From Streptomyces sp. NBC_01244 (GTDB lineage Bacteria > Actinomycetota > Actinomycetes > Streptomycetales > Streptomycetaceae): a stretch of 64,000 bases of DNA. Shown here piece by piece: positions 45,110 to 52,632 of the stretch (the first letter of the stretch is position 1; every line of letters starts with the position of its first letter). The notes under the pieces were generated by a model. It ran no database searches. It was not told where the DNA came from and saw nothing but the letters and a program-made list of their open reading frames with translations. The position numbers were made by a program, and so were the translations under genes. The DNA lies in assembly GCF_035987325.1 (NCBI RefSeq), contig NZ_CP108488.1:8122001-8186000 (forward strand), in the 5' to 3' direction.

Positions 45110-48049
45110 TCACCGGTAGACCTCGATCCTGTTGGCGTTGATGTCGGTCAGTACGCCGATGATGCTGCTGTAGCGCGGTGAGGTGCCGGGATTCACCGGG
45201 AGGAGCAGAGTGTCCTGCGCGTAGATCACCGCCTCGCGCACGTTGCTCAGCCCCAGTGACTGGGTCGTCCTAGACATGATCGCCGTGGCGGCGTTGATGC
45301 GCCTGGAGGCCAGGTTGAAGTAGGCGGCCAGGAGCTGCTTGCTTAGAACGCTCTTCGGCGCGTTGCTGTCGTTGAACCCTGCTGCGGCCTCGCTGACCGA
45401 CAGAGCCCCGTTTCGGTCGGTGTCGTAGCGCTGGTCGGTTGCCTGGATCCGCGCCAAGAACTCGGCGGTCCACAGTTCCCGATGGTTCCTCCAGAACCCT
45501 TGGGACAGCGGGTTGCGGGTGGGCGGCAGGACGGTGATGGCGGTGCCGGCCGAGTCGGTGACCGGTGCGAAGGTGCACGCACCGCCGGCATTCTTGTAGC
45601 TCACGGACACGGTGTCGGTGTACGTCGTCCCCGCCAGGGCCAGGAGCGTGGGCCGAGCCGTGAAGACGATCCGTCGATCACCGGAGCCGGCCGGCAGGTC
45701 GCCCACGTTCCAGACCAGGGTGCGGGTGCCGTCGCCGTTCAGCGTCACCGAGCCGGGCCTGGGGCCGGTGCCGAGATCGAGCGCCTGGCTGTAGTAGACG
45801 CCGGCCGGCAGAGTGTCGGTGACTGTGACGCCGGAGGCGCCGCCGCTGCCCGTGTTCGCGTAGGTGATGGTGTACGTGATGGCCTCACCCGCGTTGACGG
45901 CGGCCGTGGCGGACTTGTCCACCGTCAGACGCGGGGCGTGCACCGTGGTGATGGCCTGCGCCGTGTTGTCGGACGTGTACGGGTCGGGGACGCCGTGGGT
46001 GTCGTTGCCCGTGACGGTGACGCGGTTGGCGAGCACCGCGCCGTCGGCGGTGTCGCAGGGCACCCGGTATGTGAAGCCCGGCATGACGGTGGTCACGGCG
46101 CCGTTCGCCAGGTCCGGCAGCGAACGCTGCTGCGTGCTGCCGTCGGGCAGGGTGTCGGTGACGTGGATGCTCGTGGCGGTACCGGGTCCGAGGTCGGAGA
46201 CGGTGGTGGTGTAGTTCACGGTGTCACCGCCGGTGGCGTCGGCGTGGTCGGCGGTCTTGGAGATCGACAGGTCGGCCTTCTGCGTCATCGCGCGCACGTC
46301 GTCCTCCGTCAGCTCCGGCAGGAGGTCCGGACGCGCGCCGTCGGCGAAGAACTTGGTGTTCAGGCGGGGGTTGTACTGAATGTTGGCCCAGTCGTCGTAA
46401 CCACGCAGGGACTCGCCTGGGGTGGCGGCGCTGCAAGCCTGCTTGGACTCGATGCGGTTGATGTCGGCGGCGACGCCCGACTCCGTGGTGCCGTTCCCGT
46501 TCCAGTCGATGGGGCCGCCCGTGGCCGGTACCACCTTGGGCTTGCCGTTGACTCCGTAGACCGTTTTCCGAGCCGGGTCGGGCGTCCGGTACAGGCCTCG
46601 GCGCTCGTCGAGGTCCTTTTCGTTGAGCTGGGTGAACTGGTTCATCCCGAGCGCGGTGCCCTTGGCGGTGCTGCTGTAGTCGAGGAGCCGTGACGGCTCG
46701 AGGATAGGCAACTGGAAGCTGTAGTTCATCACGCTGAGGTAGTTGGGCTTGCAGTTGACGTTGTCGTTGCCGCCGTGGAGCGAGCCGAGAGTATGCCCGA
46801 GCTCGTGCATGAACGTGGCGGACTCGGCCACCTTCCGTCCGCCGGAGCCGTTGATCCGGTCTGCGCTCCAGGAGCCGAGCGTCACCATGAAGTCGTTGCC
46901 CCCTCTGGGGGGCGGGGGCGACCCCTTCCAGTCCACCTCGGCAACGCCCGAGGAACCTGTGTCGCCGTCCTCATCGACGAAGCTGTCACCGAAGATCATG
47001 TAGCGGTAGACCTGGCGCTTCGCCTGCAGGATGTTCGCGCAGTTCGGATCGGCGCGGTCGGCCGGCGTGCCGAAGAACCCCTTGCACGGTTCGGCCGGGT
47101 GGCCGCTCTTGAGGTCGTTAAAGTCGTCCTGCGGGCCCGGGCCGTCCTTGTCGAACAGGATGGCAGGCACGTCCGGCAACGGCTCGCCCTCCGTGATGTG
47201 CAGGTTGATCCCGCGGTAACTCCTGCCGCCCGGGGTGTCGTAGCCGTCGACCGGCGCGTCGGCGAACGCCCTGACGACGTCCCCGAGGGCTCGGTCGCCC
47301 GGGAGCAGTCCGTCCTGAGGTTTGTCCTTCGCCATGTAGTCGGCCTCGACGAACAGGTCCTTGCGATAGGGAACGGCGCTGTACGGCGGGTCACCGAGCG
47401 GCAGCTCGACGAACCCGTCGTTGTCGAAGTCCATCCCCTTGCCGGGGACTTCCCAGGTGTTCATGATGCCGTCGCCGTCGCTGTCGGAGTCCTTCGCCAG
47501 GTTGACGCAGAAGGGGGTGGTGATCGTGAAGTACCCGCGGGCCGAGTCCTCGCCGCTGCCTTCGCTCTCACCTGCCAGCGTCGGCTCGTCTGCTCCCTGT
47601 TGGACGGTGAGTCCGCCGCCGGTGAACGTGCAGGTGTCCAGGTCGAACGAGAGGTTCAGGTCGGCGCTTCCGGAACTCGTCCAGCGGATGGGGCCGTCCT
47701 CGGTCAGGTCGTCCTGGTCCCACAACTGCATCTGGATGGCGACGGGGTTGTGGGTGGTGTCCACCGTGGCCGTGTAGACCCAGTCGGTTCGGAAATCGGG
47801 ACCGTGGCCGCAGCAGTGGGCGTCCCTGCCGTCGAACAGTCCTTGGTGGTCGATCTCGAATTTCGGATAGTAGTCGTTGCTGCAGGCCTCACCGAGACCT
47901 TCGTCGCACGAAAGCTCGACGACTCGGTAGAGGCTGATGGTGATGTCCTGCGTCGCGGCCTGGGCCGGAGTGGTGCCGAAGCCGGCCACCCCCGCCAGCA
48001 CCAGCAGGAGCACGGCAAGTAGACGGACGAACGAATTGACCCTTGGCAT
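45110..48049 (-). CDS. Large secreted zinc metalloprotease-like protein with DUF11 repeats
   Basis: 979 residues, ATG preceded by GAGGGAGA. Signal peptide cleaved after about residue 31 (TTPAQA-ATQ). A calcium-loop motif D-S-D-S-D-G-D-G and E-V-P-G-K-G-M-D-F-D-N-D-G lie near residue 190-215. The zinc site FMHELGHTLGSLHGG has HELGH at 415-419 with the third histidine in LHGG (HExxHxxGxxH), and VMNYSFQ supplies the Met-turn. Two DUF11-type modules follow (LSISKTADHADATGGDTVNY and LTVDKSATAAVNAGEAITYT), then a helical C-terminus with an EF-hand-like DTDRNGALSVSE. Upstream SARP gene on the same strand, 228 bp away. Confidence 0.88.
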   Translation of the reverse strand: MPRVNSFVRLLAVLLLVLAGVAGFGTTPAQAATQDITISLYRVVELSCDEGLGEACSNDYYPKFEIDHQGLFDGRDAHCCGHGPDFRTDWVYTATVDTTHNPVAIQMQLWDQDDLTEDGPIRWTSSGSADLNLSFDLDTCTFTGGGLTVQQGADEPTLAGESEGSGEDSARGYFTITTPFCVNLAKDSDSDGDGIMNTWEVPGKGMDFDNDGFVELPLGDPPYSAVPYRKDLFVEADYMAKDKPQDGLLPGDRALGDVVRAFADAPVDGYDTPGGRSYRGINLHITEGEPLPDVPAILFDKDGPGPQDDFNDLKSGHPAEPCKGFFGTPADRADPNCANILQAKRQVYRYMIFGDSFVDEDGDTGSSGVAEVDWKGSPPPPRGGNDFMVTLGSWSADRINGSGGRKVAESATFMHELGHTLGSLHGGNDNVNCKPNYLSVMNYSFQLPILEPSRLLDYSSTAKGTALGMNQFTQLNEKDLDERRGLYRTPDPARKTVYGVNGKPKVVPATGGPIDWNGNGTTESGVAADINRIESKQACSAATPGESLRGYDDWANIQYNPRLNTKFFADGARPDLLPELTEDDVRAMTQKADLSISKTADHADATGGDTVNYTTTVSDLGPGTATSIHVTDTLPDGSTQQRSLPDLANGAVTTVMPGFTYRVPCDTADGAVLANRVTVTGNDTHGVPDPYTSDNTAQAITTVHAPRLTVDKSATAAVNAGEAITYTITYANTGSGGASGVTVTDTLPAGVYYSQALDLGTGPRPGSVTLNGDGTRTLVWNVGDLPAGSGDRRIVFTARPTLLALAGTTYTDTVSVSYKNAGGACTFAPVTDSAGTAITVLPPTRNPLSQGFWRNHRELWTAEFLARIQATDQRYDTDRNGALSVSEAAAGFNDSNAPKSVLSKQLLAAYFNLASRRINAATAIMSRTTQSLGLSNVREAVIYAQDTLLLPVNPGTSPRYSSIIGVLTDINANRIEVYR

Positions 48050-48277
48050 CCGGCGGTCTCCCTCAAGGGCGAGTGACGGTGGAGCGGATCGCTGGCCGGA
48101 TGCTCGCACCGGCGGCCCGTGATGACGGGGCAACACGCTCCGTCACCGCCGGGTGTCCGGCTGGACTTCGCCGGGTCGGCGGTTTCCGAGGAAGGTCCGA
48201 TTGTCGGCTCCGGACGGTTTGCCGGCGCCGGGCGGTGCAAGGCCGCTGATGGCGGCGTCAATCGGCGGCGAGGCAGG

Positions 48278-49096
48278 TCAGGATGCCGCCAGGGAGGACT
48301 CTCGCGGCCTGGTCGCCGAGAGCGGGTAGGACGCGAGCAGTGCGCTCGTCGCCGGGCTGGGCCTGACCCCGAGTTCCCTCTGGAACAGGTCGACGCAGGA
48401 CTGGTAGGCCCGCCGGGCCTCGGCGAGGTTGCCCTCCGCGAGATGCACGCGCAGGACCGCGCGGTGCGCGCTCTCCCGCAACGCGTCGGCGCGCAGCACC
48501 GTAAGCGCGGCATCGATCGCGAGGCCGAACCGGCCCTGCTCGCAGAGCTGTGAGGAGATGTCCTCCAGGACGTGCAGCCGCAACTGGCGCAGGCGCTCGC
48601 GGTCGCCGATCAGCCATTCGTCGTACCAGTCCGGCAGCAGGTCCCCGGGTGGAATGCCGGCCGCCCACGACGCCGCGTTGACCGTGCCGCCACCGAGCAG
48701 TCCCATCGACCGCTCGATCTGCTCCCGGACGTCGACCGCGGTGTGCGCGCAGAGATCGATCTGGTCGCCCACGCTTTCGACGAGGCGCGGCACGGCCTGG
48801 TTGACGCGCCAGATCGCGGTGCGCAACCGGGCCAGCGCCCGTTGTTCGTCCGTCTCCGGCCAGAGCGTGCCTGCCAGCGCACTGCGGGCGGTGCGGCCCC
48901 GCAAGGCGAGTAGCGCCACGAGCCGTTGCGCGCCGCCGGGCAACTCGGTCTCCCGCCCCTCCACGGTCACCCGGAATCCGCCCGACAGGATGACGGTGAC
49001 CCGCTGCCGGGCGCGCTCTCCGGGTCGCCGCCGGGCCGCCCCGTCAGATGTGCCCTGCTGTCGTGAGATGTCGGCCCTTCCGCACGCACCGGTCAT
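48278..49096 (-). CDS. AfsR/SARP-family transcriptional regulator (SARP with BTAD domain)
   Basis: 272 residues from ATG 49096 (GGAAGGAAAG just upstream). A winged-helix OmpR-like domain (GGFRVTVEGRETELPGGAQR, LVALLALRGRTARSALAGTL) and a bacterial transcriptional activation domain (DLLPDWYDEWLIGDRERLRQ, LCEQGRFGLAIDAALTVLRA, LAEARRAYQSCVDLFQRELG). No ATPase domain, so a small SARP. Located between the metalloprotease (same strand) and the eCIS operon (divergent), both possible targets. Confidence 0.92.
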   Translation of the reverse strand: MTGACGRADISRQQGTSDGAARRRPGERARQRVTVILSGGFRVTVEGRETELPGGAQRLVALLALRGRTARSALAGTLWPETDEQRALARLRTAIWRVNQAVPRLVESVGDQIDLCAHTAVDVREQIERSMGLLGGGTVNAASWAAGIPPGDLLPDWYDEWLIGDRERLRQLRLHVLEDISSQLCEQGRFGLAIDAALTVLRADALRESAHRAVLRVHLAEGNLAEARRAYQSCVDLFQRELGVRPSPATSALLASYPLSATRPRESSLAAS

Positions 49097-49244
49097 CTTC
49101 TTTCCTTCCCACTGGGCCACGGCCTCGCCGCGTCCGGTCCCTTCCACTTGGGTCGAAGATGCCGACGCTCCACCCGATATTCCTCGACGACACCCTGATG
49201 GCGGGGGTGAAATGCGTGGTGGCGGGGGTGACGGGCCGAGATCC

Positions 49245-49271
49245 GTGACCGGAGGGTGACGCGGGCGTGAC
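49245..49271 (+). promoter_or_regulatory. SARP-type direct repeats upstream of the eCIS operon
   Basis: GTGAC occurs at 49245, 49256 and 49267, exactly 11 bp apart, with looser copies at 49207 and 49228. SARPs bind heptamer direct repeats on one helix face at 11- or 22-bp spacing near the -35 region. The last copy is 29 bp before the first eCIS start codon. No clear -10 is visible. Confidence 0.55.
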
Positions 49272-49295
49272 GCCCGGGGGCCAGCCTTTCGGGCC

Positions 49296-49952
49296 ATGAG
49301 CACCTTTCCGGGAAGTCCGCGGACCCTCCGGGGCGCCATCGTGGCCGTCTCGCGGGCGAACCCGCTCGCCCGAATCGTGATCTTCCAGTACAACCCGGAC
49401 TCCATGACCCGTTCCGTTCGCCCTCGCTCCGCCCCCAAGGAGACCCAGTCCGCGCCCGCGGACGCGCACCGCATCTGGGGTGCCCCGATCGAGACGGTCA
49501 CCATGACGGTCGAGGTGGACGCTGTCGACCAGCTCGAGAAAGGTGATCCGGTGGCAGTGGCGACGGGGATCGCCCCTCAACTGGCGGCGCTCGAGATGCT
49601 GCTCTACCCCAGTAGCGCCCTCGTCCTCGCCAACTCTGTCCTGCTGCAGGCCGGGACGATCGGAGTGCTGCCGCCCGAAGGGCCGCTGATCCTGCTCGTA
49701 TGGGGGCCCGCGAGGGTCGTGCCCATCAGGCTGGAGAGCCTGTCCATCACCGAGCAGGCATTCGACGCGGCGCTCAATCCGATCCGGGCCGCCGTCGAAT
49801 TATCCGCCCAAGTCCTCTCGTACCACGACCTGCCGGTGACCGACCCCGGTTACGCACTGTTCCTCGCCCATCAGGTGCTCAAGGAATCCATGGCCACGAC
49901 CGCGGCGGTCTCCGGCGCCGTCTCCACCCTCACGACGGCGGGCGGGAGCTGA
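49296..49952 (+). CDS. eCIS tube-initiator-like protein (CIS_tube N-terminal family)
   Basis: 218 residues. Opens with the family pattern RIVIFQYNPDSMTRSVRP, then ETVTMTVEVDAVDQLEKGD and LAALEMLLYPSS; the second half has GPARVVPIRLESLSITEQAF. This matches the contractile-injection-system protein (Afp7-like N-terminal domain) that links the inner tube to the baseplate hub. The LysM part usually fused to it is on the next, separate gene. First gene of the operon here. Confidence 0.82.
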   Translation: MSTFPGSPRTLRGAIVAVSRANPLARIVIFQYNPDSMTRSVRPRSAPKETQSAPADAHRIWGAPIETVTMTVEVDAVDQLEKGDPVAVATGIAPQLAALEMLLYPSSALVLANSVLLQAGTIGVLPPEGPLILLVWGPARVVPIRLESLSITEQAFDAALNPIRAAVELSAQVLSYHDLPVTDPGYALFLAHQVLKESMATTAAVSGAVSTLTTAGGS

Positions 49953-49953
49953 C

Positions 49954-50259
49954 ATGCCGGGACCGAGCCGCTACGACGGCAATGACATCGCCACCGCCTC
50001 CGTCACCGACGGCGCCGGGGGCGTCCGCCAGGTGCGCCACCTGCGCCGGCGCCCCCTGCCCGACCCGCAACGGGCGCGCGTCCTCGCACTTCATCCGGTC
50101 GCCCGGGGGGACCGCATGGACCTGATCGCCGCGAGGCACCTCGGGGATCCCTCCGCCTTCTGGCTCATCGCCGACGCCAACGGCGCACTGGACCCCGACG
50201 AACTGGTCGGACCGCACGCCGAAGGCGCCCTCCTCGTCATCCCTGTTCCGGAGGTGTGA
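49954..50259 (+). CDS. Small eCIS LysM-like tail protein (gpX type)
   Basis: 101 residues, 1 bp after the previous stop. RVLALHPVARGDRMDLIAAR then HLGDPSAFWLIADANGALDP is the LysM-like pattern of tail protein X and of Afp7 C-termini, which staple hub and tube. Ends ALLVIPVPEV. Confidence 0.78.
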   Translation: MPGPSRYDGNDIATASVTDGAGGVRQVRHLRRRPLPDPQRARVLALHPVARGDRMDLIAARHLGDPSAFWLIADANGALDPDELVGPHAEGALLVIPVPEV

Positions 50260-50262
50260 GCC

Positions 50263-51414
50263 GTGTCTTCGCTCGGACTCCGGCTGACGGTACTGGCCGG
50301 ACCCCGCCTCCCCGTTCCGCTCCCCGGACCCCTCACGGCTCGCATCCGGTCCGTCGAGGTGACGGAGAACGACAGTGAGCGGTCGGTGTTCACCCTGACC
50401 CTGGACGCCGGACGATCCCAGTCCGCAGGCGCCGTCGACGTCCCCTGGCTGACCGGCCCGCCCTTGGCCGCGTTCTCGCGGGTGGTGGTCGTCGTCCAGC
50501 TCGGGGCCGTGCCGTTCGTCCTCTCCGACGGGATCGTCACCGAGGTGAAGCTGACCCCCGGCGACGGCCCCGGAGCGGCGACCCTGTCCGTCACCGGGGA
50601 GGACGTTTCATACTTGCTCGACCGTGAAGAACGTGACGTCGAGCACCCGGCGATGGACGCGTACGCACAGGTGCTGCGCGTGCTCGCTCCGTATGCCACC
50701 CACGGCATCGTGCCCCGGGCCGTACCCTCGCCCGTGGCAGATCCGCCGCTCCCCATCGACAGGATCCCCACGCAGCACGGCACCGACCTGGCCCATCTCG
50801 CGGCCCTGGCCCGCGATCACGGCCACGTCGCCTATGCCATGCCGGGACCCGCGCCGGGTACCAGCACCTTCTACTGGGGCCCCGCGGTGCGCGGCGGTCC
50901 ACCACAGCCCGCGCTCTCGGTGGACCTCGGCCCGCAGACCAACGTGACCGAGATCCACTTCCGTACCGAAGCACTCGGGCCCATCGCCGTCGAAGGCAGG
51001 GTGATGGATCGTCAGACCGGGCTTGCGGTACCGGTGATGGTGCCCCTGGGGGTGCGGCCCCCGCTGGCCGCCGTACCGTTTGCCGCCGCCAACCTCGGGC
51101 AGACACGTGTCCGCCGCCTCCGCGGGGCGACCAGCAGTACCGTCGCCGCTTATGCGGAGGCCCGTGCGCAGGTCGATCGCTCCCTCGACGCGGTGATCGC
51201 CGAAGGGCGACTGGACGGCGTCCGCTACGGCGGCGTGCTCCGTCCGCGTGCGCTGGTCGGGGTACGCGGAGCCGGCTGGTCCCACGACGGATTGTGGTAC
51301 GTCCGCGAGGTCCGGCACGAGCTGGCCGTCGGCGGCTACCAGGCGGCCTTCGTCCTGGCCAGGGAGGGCCACGGCGCGCTGACGCCGGTCCTTCCTGTGG
51401 GCGGCGTGATCTGA
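50263..51414 (+). CDS. eCIS baseplate hub protein, phage late control gpD/VgrG-N-like
   Basis: 383 residues, GTG start. IRSVEVTENDSERSVFTLTL and FSRVVVVVQLGAVPFVLSDG begin the gpD-type hub; VTGEDVSYLLDREERDVEHP and VLRVLAPYATHGIVP are typical of the second domain, ending WYVREVRHELAVGGYQAAF. It corresponds to the N-terminal part of VgrG/Afp8; the spike part is on the next gene. Confidence 0.85.
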   Translation: MSSLGLRLTVLAGPRLPVPLPGPLTARIRSVEVTENDSERSVFTLTLDAGRSQSAGAVDVPWLTGPPLAAFSRVVVVVQLGAVPFVLSDGIVTEVKLTPGDGPGAATLSVTGEDVSYLLDREERDVEHPAMDAYAQVLRVLAPYATHGIVPRAVPSPVADPPLPIDRIPTQHGTDLAHLAALARDHGHVAYAMPGPAPGTSTFYWGPAVRGGPPQPALSVDLGPQTNVTEIHFRTEALGPIAVEGRVMDRQTGLAVPVMVPLGVRPPLAAVPFAAANLGQTRVRRLRGATSSTVAAYAEARAQVDRSLDAVIAEGRLDGVRYGGVLRPRALVGVRGAGWSHDGLWYVREVRHELAVGGYQAAFVLAREGHGALTPVLPVGGVI

Positions 51415-51920
51415 TGGAGAACGAGACCCGTTTCTACGGAAAATACCGGGGGACCGTCGTCCAGAACCTCGACCCGCAGGGTCGCGGCCGTGTCCAGGTC
51501 TCCGTCCCCGCCGCCCTCGGCGACGGCAGGCTGGCCTGGGCCGAGGCGTGTGTTCCCTACGCCGGACCCGGCGTGGGCTTCTATGCCGTGCCCCCGCAAG
51601 GGGCCTGCGTCTGGGTGGAGTTCGAGCAGGGTAACCCCCAGTACCCAATCCTCGCCGGGGCGACCTGGGCCGCGCTGCAGCGCGCGCCCGGGCCGGCGCT
51701 CCCCGCCGTCAAGGTGTGGAAGACCGACTCCGTCACGATCACGCTCAGCGACCTGCCGGGCGCGGGCGGACTCACCGTCGAAGTCGGAGCCCCGGCCGCG
51801 GCCGTACCCATGAAGATCGCCTGCACGTCCGCAGGCATCGAGTTCTCGATCGGCACGTCCAGCGTGAAACTGACACCCGCCTCGGTCTCCGTCAACAACG
51901 GCGCCCTGGAGGTGATCTGA
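51414..51920 (+). CDS. eCIS spike/baseplate assembly protein V (gpV, OB-fold)
   Basis: 168 residues, start overlaps the previous stop (TGATG). RFYGKYRGTVVQNLDPQGRG and RVQVSVPAALGDGRLAWAEA form the gp5-type OB-fold, followed by WVEFEQGNPQYPILAGATW and a short beta-rich end that would form the spike shaft. Confidence 0.88.
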   Translation: MENETRFYGKYRGTVVQNLDPQGRGRVQVSVPAALGDGRLAWAEACVPYAGPGVGFYAVPPQGACVWVEFEQGNPQYPILAGATWAALQRAPGPALPAVKVWKTDSVTITLSDLPGAGGLTVEVGAPAAAVPMKIACTSAGIEFSIGTSSVKLTPASVSVNNGALEVI

Positions 51921-52237
51921 TGCCCGGTGCAGGAGTGCAGCTGGGAGCCGTCGTGCTGTGCGCGCACGGCGGGCGGGCACAGCCCACGGAGACCAGCCCC
52001 CGAGTACGGTTCTCTGGCGGCGCAGCCGTCAACACGGGCGCGCCGTGGACGGTGCTCGGCTGCCCCTTCCCTCCCGTCTCCGGGGGGCCCTGCGCGTCGG
52101 CCTCCTGGTCCGCCGGGAGTGTCCGGGTGACCTCCATGGGCCGGCCCTTGGTCATCCAGGGAGGCTTCGCCACCTGCGTGCCGACCGCCGTCCCGCTGAT
52201 CGTCGCCACCGCACAGCCCCGTGTGAGGCTCACATGA
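51920..52237 (+). CDS. eCIS PAAR-like spike tip
   Basis: 105 residues, TGATG overlap. VQLGAVVLCAHGGRAQPTE, ACS-like Cys/His positions (CAHGG, GCPFPPVSGGPCASASW, GGFATCVPTAVP) fit the metal-binding conical PAAR-like or DUF4280-type tip. Sits on the gpV spike. Confidence 0.78.
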   Translation: MPGAGVQLGAVVLCAHGGRAQPTETSPRVRFSGGAAVNTGAPWTVLGCPFPPVSGGPCASASWSAGSVRVTSMGRPLVIQGGFATCVPTAVPLIVATAQPRVRLT

Positions 52238-52632
52238 ACACAGGCGGGCCGGTACACCTCGGGTTCCCCCTGCGACTGAACCGGCGCGGGCGCCTCCAGC
52301 ACTCCGAGGAGGAGGCGTACCTGCGGGGGCTCGTGGAAGCGGTGTTGTTCACACGACCGGGGGAGAGGATCAACCGGCCGGAGTTCGGCACCGGCGTCCA
52401 TGCCCTCGTCTTCGCGCCCGCCGGGGACGAACTCGCGGGTGTCACCCGTTCCCTCGTACAGGCAAGCCTCCAGCAATGGCTGGGCGAACTGATCCGGGTC
52501 GAGGGCATCCGTGTCGAGGCCGAGGAGTCCACCATCCAGGTCACCGTCGTCTACGCACCTCTCCGCGCAGGTGCCGTCGTCGGCCCGCCGCGGACGATGA
52601 CCGTCAGCGGGTCAGCGGGGGGTGCGCCGTGA
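52234..52632 (+). CDS. eCIS baseplate wedge protein (gpW/gp25 family)
   Basis: 132 residues. GFPLRLNRRGRLQHSEEEAY, LRGLVEAVLFTRPGERINRP and EFGTGVHALVF are the gp25/IraD-like signature of a sheath-initiating wedge protein. Starts by ATGA overlap with the PAAR-like gene and overlaps the next gene by GTGA. Confidence 0.9.
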   Translation: MNTGGPVHLGFPLRLNRRGRLQHSEEEAYLRGLVEAVLFTRPGERINRPEFGTGVHALVFAPAGDELAGVTRSLVQASLQQWLGELIRVEGIRVEAEESTIQVTVVYAPLRAGAVVGPPRTMTVSGSAGGAP

